Origin: Cardiocondyla obscurior
Taxonomy: Eukaryota > Arthropoda > Insecta > Hymenoptera > Formicidae
Reading direction: 5' to 3'
Assembly (NCBI RefSeq): GCF_019399895.1
Contig: NC_091867.1
Span: 9,871,501 to 9,935,500, forward strand
Length of the DNA stretch: 64,000 bases
Below are positions 49,881-62,348 of the stretch, one piece after another (the first letter of the stretch is position 1; the number at the start of each line of letters is the position of its first letter). The notes under the pieces were generated by a model. That model was not told the DNA's origin and did no database searches. It was given only the letters and a program-made list of their open reading frames with translations. The position numbers and the translations under genes were made by a program.

Positions 49881-50518
49881 CTACGAGAAAAAGAAAGTGA
49901 GTCATCGCTGAAAACCACAAAATTCTCGAACCGACCGAGATAATCTAGCTGATTCCGCGGACGCTTTGACGCAGAACGAAGCAAAAGTTAGTGCGTTGAA
50001 ACTGAAAGATTTTTTTTATCTCTCGACATCAGCCTGACCTCGAAGTATTATTATTGCACGTTGCACACGCTAGTTCCAGTTAAAAAAAAAAAAAAAAAAA
50101 ACGTCTTGGATACGAAAGTTCTTGGTGATAATGCTCTACAAAAAGCAATCTGACCTAACTATCTTTCTCAGACTCTTACGAAGCTGATTTTCGACATTCC
50201 AATCGCGCACATTAATCACAACATCTTTCCGTGGTGTTTCATCATCTTCCTTTCGCTTATCTAAAGTGACAACTGCTTAGCTTTAATCTGAAATAATTTC
50301 CTTATCTGTGTGATAACTATGCGATTATTAATTTTATTGCAAAATAATAATGTTTATGCATGTCGTGAGACATAAGCGAACAAGCTGCTATAAAAATTTG
50401 ATGCACTCGTAATTTCTCAACTGCGATATAAAATCAATTGTTTTCTTTTGAGGAAGCTAATCTATATTTTATTACTGATATTATTCTTTTTTCTAGGTAG
50501 CCTAATTAAGGAGTAATT

Positions 50519-51966
50519 ATGAAGAGCGTTGTGGCCTTGTTATTACTGGCGGTCCTTGCCACAGGACAGGCCATTTCCTTCAACAAGATTTTGGATGCAG
50601 AATGGTTCATTTTCAAGGTATAAAATTCTTAAACTTGTTAGCAACATCAGTGTTATGGAATATAATAATAAAAAAAAAGAAAAAAAAATACGACTAAACG
50701 AAATACTGATTATATTTATTATTTTCAGACGCACCATAAAAAGATCTATAAATCTTCGGTTGAGGAGGGTTATAGAATGAAAATTTTCCTGGATAACAAA
50801 CGCAAAATCTCTGAACATAATCGCAAATACGAGACAAAGGAAGTTTCTTACAAATTAGGAATCAACAAATATGGCGATATGGTAAATTATAAGAAGATTG
50901 TTACCTGCATTGAGAAGCGAGCGGTGTTTTTACGATACGTTCATTTCTCTTACAGTTGCATCATGAATTTATTAATACTCTGAATGGTTTCAACAAATCA
51001 GTGAGCCCGTGGAAAGAGTCTGTGGGAGCGACATATATCCCACCAGCTCACGTCGAATTGCCAAAACAGGTCGATTGGAGGAAACATGGTGCTGTTACAG
51101 CAGTTAAAGATCAAGGACACTGTGGATCTTGCTGGGCGTTCTCTACTGTAAGTCTGTTTTGCAATCTCTTCTCAATATTAATATCTTTGATTCGTAACTT
51201 TAATAATTTGAATTTTATTAATTTTAACTTAATTTTTTTGTAGACTGGAGCCTTGGAGGGCCAGCATTTCAGACGAAGTGGCATTTTAGTGTCTTTAAGC
51301 GAACAGAATCTAGTAGACTGCTCTAGCAAATACGGTAATAACGGATGTAACGGTGGTTTGATGGATAATGCTTTCCAGTATGTCAAAGATAACAAAGGTG
51401 TCGATACTGAGAAGAGCTATCCATATGAAGCAGAGAATGACAAGTGCAGGTATATGTCTATTATAAAAACATGCTTAAAACGTAGAATTTAATTATTACC
51501 TTTTTGGCATTGTAGATATAATCCGAAAAACAACGGCGCTACCGATGTCGGCTTCGTAGACATTCCAGAAGGAGATGAGGAGAAGTTGAAGGCTGCAGTT
51601 GCCACTGTAGGCCCGATCTCCGTCGCTATTGACGCCTCTCGTGAATCTTTCCAATTTTACCGCGAAGGTACGAGAACTTATTTATATGTTGTAAAATCTG
51701 AATTTATTTAAGTTTTTATTTATTGTCTTTACTATAAATCGTACTTTTTTTTAGGAGTATATTTCGATCCTGAATGCAGTTCAGAAAATCTAGACCACGG
51801 TGTGCTAGTCGTTGGCTATGGCACAGACTCTGAAACCGGTGACGATTACTGGCTTGTAAAGAACAGTTGGGGCGAAACGTGGGGCAAAGACGGTTACATC
51901 AAGATGGCCAGGAACAGGGAAAATCACTGCGGCATTGCGAGCACTGCCAGTTATCCTCTAGTTTAA
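50519..51966 (+). CDS. CTSL: Cathepsin L-like cysteine protease
   Basis: Six exons: 50519-50617, 50729-50881, 50956-51147, 51244-51449, 51516-51667, 51755-51966; 337 aa, the usual length. The signal peptide covers about 1-18 (hydrophobic VVALLLLAVLA). The I29 propeptide has a recognisable ERFNIN motif and the GINKYGD motif. The mature enzyme begins near LPKQVDWR (about 119). The active site is complete: oxyanion Gln137, Cys143 (QGHCGSCWAFS), His282 (LDHGVLVVGYG) and Asn304 (VKNSWG). CNGGLMDNAF marks the L rather than B subtype. It is a lysosomal or secreted papain-family endopeptidase, in insects also used in digestion and molting. A 22-nt leader follows the acceptor at 50496, so the 5' UTR is spliced. 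Confidence 0.97.
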
Positions 51967-52236
51967 CTTTCATCGATAAAGAACTTTTTAGTGCATTGTG
52001 ATTCGTTAATTGAAACATGACTGACATGACTAGTAACCGCACAAAGTTATATACTTGTTGGAACAAGATTATTTCACTGCTCTTACATATTAATTTCTTC
52101 AAAGTTGAATTTTTAATTCTGACATAAAAAGTTTTTACAATCTATATTCTTTGCTAAGCAAAAAAAAATTTGTTTTCTTTTTTTTTAGTTTTATCTTTGA
52201 AACTTTTTCTTTAAGTCTCTCTACGTAATTGTTACA

Positions 52237-52242
52237 AATAAA
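52237..52242 (+). terminator. Cathepsin L polyadenylation signal (AATAAA)
   Basis: A canonical hexamer sits about 270 nt after the stop codon. No earlier AATAAA is seen in the 3' UTR. Confidence 0.55.
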
Positions 52243-52678
52243 GACAAAAGAGAAACACTCGCGAAAATAGTAAAAGTTGTGAGCCTCGAAGATTGTGATT
52301 TGATATTTTCTCTAATTAATACATACTTTTAATTTAGAGACAATTGTAGAACGTTACTTTAAGCTTTATTTAATTTTTATTTTATAATCACAGAATGATA
52401 TTATGACTCGATATATCTTCTTAATATCTCGAGTTTAAAAGTTACTCTATGTAATTCTCATTTCTTTTTTTTTTTATTTTATTAGAGTTATAAAACTAAT
52501 GCTAGATCTATTAAGCCATGTTTAAGAAATCATTACATATACATATATTTCAGATAACCCAGAGTTAAGATATTGTTTTGTATCCATGAAAAAATTGATC
52601 TCTATTTTCTAGAAAATTAAATGATGGGAAATAAAGAAATTAATACAATCATGCTACGTTAATTTATCGTACACTCAC

Positions 52679-52790
52679 CGTCAGGAATGGTGTTCGTGGT
52701 GCTGCGACGGCGGCTAGCGTCCGTGATCTTGGCGTAGGGTGTGTCGAATCTCACACGAAGCGCGCGCGTAGATGTGTTGCGGAGCACCGG
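52679..52790 (-). other. Candidate first exon, minus strand, head-to-head with NAA50
   Basis: The right-hand boundary is approximate. The minus-strand text ends at a strong GACG|GTGAGT donor. The frame ending there in phase 1 reads VRFDTPYAKITDASRRR and then STTNTIPD, open back to a TGA near 52792 with no ATG. It may therefore be a partly noncoding or non-AUG exon, or only the tail of one. Its phase fits the acceptor of the 45.3-kb candidate exon, which would give TIPD joined to DEVPEKD. It sits about 630 bp from the divergent NAA50 start. Confidence 0.35.
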
Positions 52791-52799
52791 TCACAGAGG

Positions 52800-53422
52800 A
52801 ATGAGGGGGAACGCGGCCTACTACATTTCCCTTACCTCCCTATACTCGGCGGCCGAGAAAGAGAGCACATACGTCAGCCACTATATCTGCCTTTCGCCGC
52901 TTGTCGCAGCAAATGTCATATCTGTTTTTCAATATTTGTGAATAATAAGTAATGTGTCAGTAATGCGATAGCTATGCGTCACAAGACATACGACATATAA
53001 TATGTTTTCCTATTCGACACTTCGACTGTTATTTCGTACCGATTTCCCGATGTGAAATCGAGACGATGATTAATCACGAAGATATTACAACTCCATGCGC
53101 GATGATTCGTCCGATTAATCTTTAATTAAGATGTACGTAACGTGTTGAAAAATAATGTACTCGACTTGGCGTCGGTTGACTCCCATCACTACTCGGTTCA
53201 CCGGAACTTTAGTCGTAAGACCGTCCGCCCGCGCGCGCGTGTGTCCGCCTCGTTATGTTTTCGTCTGCCAGAATTTCGCGCGAAAACGTTGGGCGTGAGT
53301 AGTTAACTCGCCGGTCACTCGACACTTGATTTCATTCACCAGGATAAGACTCGTCGACAATTAGTCGCAAGGAGTATACATTTCCGCCGAGGTCGCGGGA
53401 TTTATCCTCGACGTCCGCCAAT
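52800..53422. promoter_or_regulatory. NAA50 upstream region, likely divergent promoter
   Basis: The stretch is GC-mixed, with a CG-rich core near 53220-53300, immediately upstream of the NAA50 ATG. If the minus-strand candidate at 52.7 kb is real, this is a shared promoter. No TATA box is assigned. Confidence 0.4.
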
Positions 53423-54495
53423 ATGACCAGGTGCGCGATTTTAAGGTTAAGTCGCGGTGGTCTGCTAAGTTTCTCGCCTTGCCGAACCTCCACGGGCAAG
53501 AAACGCACGGCAGACGCCCCGGCCTTCGATCTCTTTATCTATTCTTCCCAGAACTGTCCCTGTTTATCGATTTTTTTTCAGGTCGAAAATCGAGCTGGGC
53601 GACGTGACGCCGCACAACATAAAGCAGCTGAAATTGCTCAACCAAGTCGTGTTCCCGGTCTCGTACAACGAAAAGTTTTACAAGGACGTGCTGGAAGCCG
53701 GAGAGCTCGCCAAACTAGCTTATTACAATGACATTGTGGTAGATGGATTTCAGATGACTTTTGCTTAATTTCGCAACTCTTGAATTTTACTGTATGAAGA
53801 CCTGCAATTGGGAGAAACATGACACTGCTAATTTTAATTTGACTTAAAATGTAGCTGGTTCGAATGGGGATTTATTAAGGAAAATCATTATTGTTATTAG
53901 ATCGATCAAATTAATAGATTAACAGATATTTAAAAGTTCTTTTCGCAAATTGAGAAAGCTTTAAAGACGAGTATTTTAACCTTTAAATAAAACACTTCTT
54001 TTTCTTTTTTTTTTTTTTTTTTTCTTTCGTGAACGGGCAATTGTGTATCGGATTTTAATTTGTATCACAACTTTCAGGTTGGGGCTGTCTGCTGTCGTGT
54101 AGATACTTCCGAAAACTCTAGGCGCTTATACATAATGACATTGGGTTGTCTTTATCCCTATAGAAGATTAGGAATTGGCACTGTTATGGTCCAGCACGTT
54201 TTAAACTATGTTAATAAGGATGGCAATTTCGATTCTATCTTCTTGTAAGTATGACTCGTGCAGTTTTATCCTGAAATTAATTATGAAAAAGTATAACTTC
54301 TAAAATAAAATTAATATTCGTAGACACGTTCAGATAAGTAACGAGGGTGCGATCGACTTTTATAAGAAATTCGGATTTGAAATTGTCGAAACGAAAGAGC
54401 ACTACTATAAAAGAATAGAGCCGGCGAACGCACATGTACTACAGAAAACGCTGCGCCCACGAACGAATCAAACGAATCATCAAACGGCCAACTAA
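53423..54495 (+). CDS. NAA50: N-alpha-acetyltransferase 50 (separation anxiety)
   Basis: Four exons, 53423-53430, 53582-53738, 54078-54244 and 54324-54495, give 167 aa (human 169). The first exon is only 8 coding nt (ATG ACC AG). Sequence follows human NAA50 closely: IELGDVTPHNIKQLKLLNQV, FPVSYNEKFYKDVLE, VGAVCCRVD, the acetyl-CoA loop YRRLGIGT and FYKKFGFEIVET. The GNAT enzyme acetylates Met-starting N-termini, is part of NatE with NAA15/NAA10, and is needed for sister-chromatid cohesion in flies (san). The C-terminal tail after VLQK is short and Thr/Asn-rich. Confidence 0.96.
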
Positions 54496-54563
54496 CACGT
54501 AGTACTGTTCATTAAATTATCTTTTCCATAATTTAGGCTCTACTTACGTTTCCATGTTCTGTC

Positions 54564-54569
54564 AATAAA
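54564..54569 (+). terminator. NAA50 polyadenylation signal (AATAAA)
   Basis: A canonical hexamer lies 69 nt after the NAA50 stop codon. Confidence 0.65.
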
Positions 54570-55537
54570 ATCATTTTATATTATATTTGATTATTCCTGC
54601 TTTCATTCCATGGTACCTCCTGTATATAAAAGTACAACTAGACCTAGGCACCTGAATACTTAATCAAATGTGACGGTAATAAGTTGTTAAGAACCTTAAA
54701 ATGTAAAGTCGCAAAAAAAAAGAATTTAAAAAAGACAAAAAGATTTTTCTTCCAAAATGAGGAGAAGCGCGATTTTGCGATTGTTGTATAATCACATTTA
54801 TTGTCCATCAAACTCTCTTTACGTATTAAAAATTTGTACACAACATATCCAAGCGGTCCTCCTTTAGAAAATCGTGACGATTAAAATGACGACGAGCACG
54901 TTGAAAAATATATTTATAAGAAACAAGTATATTGAACATCTTACATATCAAAAGTTGTCTGGTGTAAAATTAACAAATTGCGGGAATGAGTGCCACGCGC
55001 GCGTAAAGAAAAGTTTTTTTTTTCTTTTTTACTCGCTCTCTAACATAACATCATCGTGTAGTGCCTTTATATTTATAAAAATAGTTTTACAAATATAAAA
55101 AAAAAGCAAAATAAATAAATATTAAGTATCCATTTCTTCATATGTACAGGACGTTTTTTTTTTTTTTTTCTTTACTAACATATTAATCGAATAACGGAGT
55201 CGTAATACTCTATGTTCTAATCTTTTTAGATAACGTCGTGGAATACGACAATATGACATCAATGTGACAACAGTAACGACTAACGCGATTAATACAGTAA
55301 AAAATTGCTAGTGTGATGCGTTACCTTTTTTTTTCTTCAGGCCTGGAGTGTTGGAAAAATATATAATTAAGCCGCAGAAAAACAATGACTGATATTTAGA
55401 CGTATTCTGATATAGTTGGATTGGCTGTATAAATAGACGTTGCCGAAATAGACTTAAGTAGACATCTCCGCTTCCTGGATTAATATTATAACAGTAATAA
55501 TTTTTTTATATATTTTCTCTTTTTAAATGTTGGACAA
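54570..55537. other. AT-rich tail-to-tail intergenic DNA, NAA50 / HSL
   Basis: T runs lie at 55016-55029 and 55154-55170. Nothing coding is seen. It should contain the HSL 3' UTR on the minus strand. Confidence 0.6.
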
Positions 55538-58500
55538 TTAGAGTTCCAGTAACTCTTTTATTCTTCTGGCACATAGCTCGGATCCTTCCATCGCTTCTTT
55601 CGAAGTCTACAAAAGTGATAAAGTAATTCAATAAATATACGATATAATAATAAGTCTAATAAAATGTAATAAAAGCGAAAGTTTTACCTGCAAAAGGTTG
55701 AGAAACCCATGCGGCAAACCCGGCAAAATATCTAGTGTGACTTTATTGCCAAGCGAGCGAAGCTTCCTCGCAAACATAATGCAATCGTCAAGAGTAGGAT
55801 CGAGGTGCAATGTCTGGAAGCAAACAAATCATACGTAAAGTTTTTTAACATCGTCAATTTCAAGTATCGATCCAAAGTTCATTAAATTTTACATTATTCG
55901 TTAGTAATTAGAATTCAAACAAGTACCAGTATTTTTATGGGCGGCATGTTAACTAGCATATTATCCGGCGCCATGTAAGGGCTGAGAAAGGGATCTTTTG
56001 GTATTGCGAAGAAGAACTCTTCGGGAGTAAGGGAGTTCTCCATATTGAGCTCTCTACTGTCTTTGCTACTCCTTCTGCCGAAGGACCACCCGAATAGCGA
56101 CCACGACTTGTTACTCTGCCCCGAGCTGTTCCCATTTCTGCTGGCACTGTCGTTTCGCGCGGCAGGCGTCGACGTCGAGGCGAGGCCGGAGTTTCTGTAC
56201 ATGTTCACAAACTTGCTGATAAATTCTTGCGACTTTGCCTGCGCTTTTGGACACTCGGTACCTGTCGGGTTAAAAGATTTCTTTTTTAAATGAGATATGA
56301 GTTAATTTAATAATAATTAAACTTTTTAGAAGCTTAATGAACACCAAACGTCGACTGTTTTCTTTTTAAACTGTGACAAGATATTTTAGTGTTAATCTAA
56401 ATTGATCTGTGAATTCGAAAAAGAAACCAGCCTTGATTAATTTACGTGGGTAATGTACCATCGACTTCCGTTAAGCTGACGGAGTTTAACGTTGAGTCGG
56501 ATGGAAGGGACATCAGTTTTTGAGGGTCGTTCGCGTCGTCTCCGTTTGGACTCAGGGCTAATGCTATAAGGTCACTTTCGCTCACTTCTGCAAAAGATTC
56601 TGTGTCCGTCTTGGCGTCCTCTTCATTTTCCTCTTCTTTGCTGTAAAATAATCAGTACAAATATTTTTATTACACAAACTGCAAAATATCCATTAATTTA
56701 CTTTTAAAACAGTAATCTCTCTTAAAATAAAATATAATTTACATTGAAATCTTACTTTAGAGGCTTCTTGTTATCAGGGTCTGTTGCATAAGCTTTCAGA
56801 CACCGTAGCATGAAACCAAACGGTAGTAATGGATCGGTAAGGCAAAGCATGCGAGAGGGTGATGGGACGAATTCGATGCGTACGGGAGTGTACGCCATAA
56901 AAATGCCGTCTGGTTTTCTTATATTCAACTGCATACACCGCAAAGTGGTTCCCAAGTTTAAGTTTCCTCCTGCCGAATCGCCTGTCGAAATATCGATCAT
57001 AAAATTAAAATATATTCAATCAACGTGCGGCGTTATTGCTAAATCAACTTTGCCTTACCAACGAGAATTACTTTCTTCGCCGTACTTCCCAGCAGCGTGT
57101 TCGCGTGCTTCAGCGCCCAAGCGTAGGCATATAGCACTTCCTCGAGCGCGCGAGGATAGGGCGCCTCCGGGGCCAGGCTGTAATCTATGCTCAAGATCGG
57201 TACGCCGAGCGTCACCGTCCAGTTTCGCAGGTACATCTCGTGCGACCGCGAGGTCTGCGACACGAATCCACCCCCGTGAGTGTGAATGATCAGCTCGTCG
57301 CACAGACCGCGTAATTCGCCTGCTACACCTCCCGATCCAACCTTGATAAAACGTGAAAAATGAAAAACGTTATTCGCCAAGTGTCAATAAAATTTTTTGG
57401 AGGTCTATTCCAAGCGTATAGCTTTGCGTTATATTTTACGTTAATATTTTACGTACCATTCCTAGACGCCGCTTAGAGCTGAGCAATCTAACGTGAATAG
57501 GTTTCTTCCCAATGTGGCTATTCGGTATCGGAATGGAGACAGTTCCACCGTCCAGAGTAGGGAGAATTAGTTCCTCGGGCGGAATTGATATCACTTGATT
57601 GATTGCCAAGTTTGACGTGTTCATCATGTTCATTATGACTGTAAAGCGAAAAGAATCTTATTGACTCTGACTGATAAAGCATAAAATAATTATTATATTT
57701 TTTTTTTCTCTCTAATTAACGTAAATTTATTTTTCAACAAAGAATTTTTTTACTTCCTCACATCTTACCGGATTCGCTCAGAAACCAGAAGGCCTGGCAA
57801 AAGGAGACTTCAGCATGCTGAGATATGTTAACAATGCGACGCGCCCTCGCTTCGGGATCTAATAAATATTTGACGGAGTTCGTGCATAGACTTAGTAGCG
57901 TACCGTTACTATAATACATTTCGCTGAAAGACGCCATAAAAAACGACAGGGCTTTCAAAACGTGTCTCAGGCTTTCGCAAAACTGTAAAGAGAAAATTTT
58001 ATATAGACAACGTTCTGAAGGAGTTCTAATTAAGTGTCTTATTTGCAAATACCTGAAACCCCAAGCACCTGCCGTAAAAACAATACTGATTGATATTTGC
58101 GGCGTTGCTGAGAAGTTCCTGAATACTGTATTGCTCGAGTGGAAACAGCGATAGTTTCCCGTCGTTCATCACGTCCGTGCTCCACGAGTACATGGTCTTT
58201 AGCTGCTGCAGGCATGTGTAGAGCGATGCCAGGAGCTGGGAGCACGCCTCTATTTCCCTGAAAGTTCACAAATCTAGTTAGCCTTAATTGTTCGAGGTGG
58301 CCCTAGAGGAAGAACGAACCGCGAAGGTCGACCCAGGCGATAATTACTTCATGTAGTAGCTCTTGCGAAAGAACACAGAGTCCCTTTGGTTGTACATCTG
58401 CCGGCAGACCAGGTTGGAGTGCATGATGCACTTGTCCACGAGCGAGAGGAAGCTGCGGTAACCGTTACCCGGGGTCTCCTCGTCGAAGTCGAAGTACGGC

Positions 58501-58709
58501 GCGAACCTGACGATCTCGCGATAGAGCGGCTGGAGATCGGTCAGGCAGTCCAGGATCGCCAGCAAGGCGGCCTTGATCCGTACCCCGTTCTTGTCCTGGT
58601 GCGGCGTGAAGTACTCGACGTTGGCGCGGCACATCTCGCGCAGTGCGCCCCACTGCAGCGGCTCGAAGTCCTCGAACGGCCGCTCGAAGTCGTCGTTGAA
58701 CGTCGACAT
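55538..58709 (-). CDS. LIPE: Hormone-sensitive lipase
   Basis: Ten exons: 58348-58709, 58053-58257, 57769-57982, 57457-57638, 57059-57341, 56756-56981, 56459-56640, 55927-56261, 55688-55813, 55538-55606. All phases agree: 727 aa. The N-terminal HSL domain (about 20-310) includes DFDEETPGNGYRSFLSLVDK and FYGRCLGFQ. The alpha/beta-hydrolase core has the oxyanion HGGG (343-346), GDSAGG nucleophile Ser418, Asp668 (LHLDPTLDD) and His698 (GLPHGF). Between Ser and Asp lies an acidic/Ser-rich regulatory insert with GRRSSKD (613-619), a possible protein kinase A site. The enzyme hydrolyses diacylglycerol and sterol esters on lipid droplets in fat body (fly Hsl). The start ATG has no in-frame upstream ATG before a GC-rich leader. 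Confidence 0.96.
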
Positions 58710-60007
58710 TTTCGGTGGATCGTCGCGCGATCGAGTGGCCCGCTAAGTCACCGTCACCTTCTCCTCCACCTCACCCTGGGTTACGACCAACTGCGCGAGA
58801 ATTTAATGGTGAGAAAGGTGAACCCTGACCTTACCGCGCATCCTGGACAGCCGCCGTGGCGCGACGAGTCATGACGCCGGTAAAAACAATGGACGATGAA
58901 TGACTAAGTAGATTGGAGATTCGACGCGGCCATCGCGAACGAGGTTAATTTAGAGTCTAGGTCTGAGAGGGCCCGCTACCGTCCAGGAGAACGAGAAGTC
59001 AGCTGATCGAGCCGAGACCGAGTTCGTCGTTCGCGGATCGATTCTCGGCGCGAGGGAACCCTGACTGCGGCCGGCCGAACGTGAACTGGACGCTTAATTC
59101 GTAGGTGAGTCGGCTCGTCGACGTGACGCGACGCGCGGGCTCGCGGAACCAGACCACGTTCCAGATTCTCTATGCGGCGTCGTCTGCGTCATCCCGCGAT
59201 TATCGCGCGTCAGAGACAGATAGGTATGCGTCGATAACTACGCGTCGTGTCTGAAACCGAGCTCGTGAATCTCTGAACTTTTTTTTTTCATTAATTAAAG
59301 TAGTTAAGACGACTCGAAAATTACCGCTACACGATGCATACTTTTGGATACGCACGTATTGGACAATTTTTACGAAGCTTCGAATTTCGAAACAATCGGT
59401 AAACTTCCGAGGATTCGATTAAACTCTGAAACAATGAATGCTGAGAAGTCGAATATCGCAAATCAGCGATAAGGCACTTGGTTCTAGAAACGTTTCAGAA
59501 AAGAAACTTGGAGTAAACAGGAAATGATATAATAAACACCGAGCAGGATGATTTTGCAGGTCAGAACGTTTTTTTTTTTCTTTTTTATAACGTTGACGTT
59601 ACGGGCGATTCTATTATATAATACTAATATATTACACGTAAAAAAAAAAACGAAAAAAAACCCCAAATAAGTAATAAAAAAAACAAAGAAATTAAAAATA
59701 AAAATAAAAACGTAGAAAGTAATATAATACGAAAACGTGCAAGATAATAAACATTAATGCGGAAAGATTCACGCATGCTTTGCTTAATCGCGACGATCGG
59801 AATTTCGATATCACGTTAATCTTGCACCTGCTGGTAGAACGAGATTAAAATTAAGATTAAAGCGGTATCACCCACGCGCAGATTAAAACTGAATTTTGTC
59901 ACTCGCTGGCATTGATGTCGACGACCTAGAGGCAGCCGATTATCGCCGATCGTCGCCCGCATTATTGATCGAGATCGCGTTAGGAAATTAAAAGTAATAC
60001 AACACAC

Positions 60008-60050
60008 CTGGGAACGTGAAGATACGCCGTCGCGACTCGTCCGCGTCCAT
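60008..60050 (-). other. Candidate first coding exon, 14 codons
   Basis: On the minus strand an ATG opens MDADESRRRIFTFP and runs into a CCAG|GTGTGT donor, ending in phase 1. The phase matches the acceptors of the 49.8- and 45.3-kb candidate exons. The peptide has a basic RRR site like theirs. It is too short to judge on its own. Confidence 0.25.
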
Positions 60051-61159
60051 CAGCTGCCGATACGTGCGATCGTAGTTTCGACGCGAGACTACTTACTTTT
60101 ATTCCAGCACAACACGCAAAACCGTTCTGGCGATATCACTTCGTGGAAAAAAAAAAGAAAAACAAGCAAAAGAATCACTTCATAGTTTCACCAATGGATT
60201 GCAGAAACGTTGATAACGAGCCGAGCGACGAATAGAAAGAATGCAAATTTTATTAACTCCGCACGTAAATAAACGAATTAATTTTTTCTCTTTTTCACTC
60301 GCGAGCGAACGTGGAGAAAAAAAACAAAGGTTTATATCTGGAATCTAAATTGTGCCGTGATTAAGTTTCTCGTTGATTATTGCGCGGGGGAATAATTTAA
60401 GCTTCGGTTTTCAGAATTGTTTGCGTTAAGCGAGTCGAAGCGGACCTTTGATCATCCGCGAGTCGATGCGTTCACGATAGAGTGAATCACAGAAAAGGCG
60501 CAGCGCTGAACGAAATATTGGTAATCAGATCGTATGAATTTAATCGAGAGGTTACATAATCGAAGATCGGGCGATGTCCGTTTTGCACAAGGTGTATCCG
60601 GGACCACTGCGTCATCGCGGAACGAAACACGTTTGCTCGACGGGTTCTTTATAATTTATTTATTGATAAGTAAAATTACATATATCCACAAACACAATAC
60701 GTTCTTTTTCACGGGGTGTAATAATGCGTTAAAACTTGTGAGCGGCGAGGAGAAATACCTGCGAAGGAGAAAGAGGGACGAGGAGAGTTTGCTTCTTTTT
60801 TTTCTTTTTTTTTTTTATACTTTTTTTCTTTTCTTTCGACAAGTCTGCCTCCCTTGCACCTCTCGTGAACAACGGCGAACCGCGGCGTCTGTTCCGCCGA
60901 ATGCAAAACGGTGGAAAGAGGAACAAAGGGGAAAATCCCCGAAAGGGCACCCCGCGAGACGGAAACGAAGCCTGGAATTTGCGGAATGCGTTTCAGAGTT
61001 CGACGTCGGGGGGAGAAATAAAGATGAATCCGCCAGCTTCGTTTCCACCGAGAGGTTCAGATATCCCTTGCTCTTGGATCCGATATTTCCAAGTAGATAT
61101 TATAAAATTATATAGTTTAGTCTAAAAGTAACTATACTTTTCTAGCTTCTAATTTATAA

Positions 61160-61239
61160 ACCGTAATTTTACATTTTTAACGATAAGCGTGAGCAGGCTT
61201 GATTACATTTATCGTTAAAAAGATATCATAAAATTATGG
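61160..61239. repeat. Imperfect inverted repeat (foldback), ~80 bp
   Basis: The inner arms TTTTTAACGATAA (61174-61186) and TTATCGTTAAAAA (61209-61221) are perfectly complementary. The outer arms (CCGTAATTTTA against TAAAATTATGG) match imperfectly after a short gap. Noncoding. Confidence 0.7.
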
Positions 61240-62325
61240 TCGAGGTCCGAAAGAATATGTATTTTTAATTTTTTAAGTGCCGTTTCCTTCGATCTTTTTT
61301 TTTCTCTTTTTTTTTGTTTTTTTTTTTTAAATTGCTGCGGAAATGAGCAAACGATACCGTGCATGTTAAATACGTGACGTACGGCACGTATGAATATTTA
61401 TCACATGCGTGCATGTGCAAGACGTGAATCATAAAACCGCGCGTAAAAAAGTACGAAACTGTTTTCTTGTGCAAGCCAAGTTTTCCTCGGCGCGACAATA
61501 CGACTGAAGTTCTAAGAATATGCTGAAGGTACTCTCACAGAACGATCGTTTGTAAGCTCAGCTGTGACATTGCTAGTTAACATGATTTAGTCTAATTAAC
61601 GCAATTAAGCGCACTCGCTGCGGATTGCCATCGTTCACGGAAAGAGAAAGCGAAACCTTTCGCGCGCAACAATTGTTAGAGCTTTCGCAATTATTCGACA
61701 CTACGATAAGAACGTAACGGAGACAATTAGATCCGAAGTATCTTTCCAGTCGCTTGCAAGTTCTCGCTTCTGATGTCACAATCCGACGTGTCGCGATAGG
61801 CATTTCAGAGCCTTAACATTTTATTTTTATTTTTCCTTCGTTTACTTTCTTCAATAATGAAAGCTGAACTGATTTCTTAATTGCGGAATTTCTAATCAGG
61901 CTGCTTATCGCGTCGCGCGAGGGTCAACGGACACGGGTGCTTTTCGGAATCGAAGATAACGTGTCCAGTGTTCGGACACGTAATCGCGCCGCTCGATAAA
62001 CCATCTGAAGACAAGAGGATGACGCGAGGAGACAGCGAAAAAATTGTAAAAATAAAGTCCAGTTTTAATCTCATTATTATACTCTCTCTCTCCGTTTCTA
62101 GACTCGTTTAATCTCTGGACTACGGCTTTGAAGGACGTATATCTTCATTTTCTTTCTTCCTCTCCCCCACGTCTCACATGGCTTTTAAGCTAAGTTTCGG
62201 TTGCCTCGTTATAATATAATATACACACCGTGGCGTATATATCATATTAACACCTCTTTACAAAAATCAATTCTTAAACTTATGCGCGCGGAGTTGGCCC
62301 GATGCAAATTCACAGTATTTTGAAG

Positions 62326-62348
62326 CGCACGCACACACACACACACGC
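62326..62348. repeat. (CA)n microsatellite
   Basis: A short CA repeat interrupted by G, followed by a pyrimidine-rich stretch to about 62424. Confidence 0.85.

Larger units (their letters stand above)
47582..50496. other. NDUFB4 upstream region and cathepsin L 5' intron
   Basis: The text around 47.75-48.25 kb is GC-rich and promoter-like, lying between the minus-strand NDUFB4 and plus-strand cathepsin L. A plausible first noncoding exon of cathepsin L ends at a TC|GTGAGT donor at 48260, which pairs with the acceptor at 50491-50496 (2.2-kb intron). The intervening DNA is AT-rich, with A runs at 49602-49619 and 50082-50100. Two exon-like minus-strand pieces (49505-49583 and 49726-49880) are listed separately. 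This assignment is inference. Confidence 0.45.

Noticed and set aside
53423..53731. 102-codon frame starting at the NAA50 ATG
   Set aside because: It reads through intron 1. The spliced 8-nt first exon restores full NAA50 similarity.
60534..61115. 193-codon plus-strand frame
   Set aside because: It contains a poly-T-derived Phe/Leu run and shows no domain. Similar-length frames occur on the opposite strand of the same DNA.
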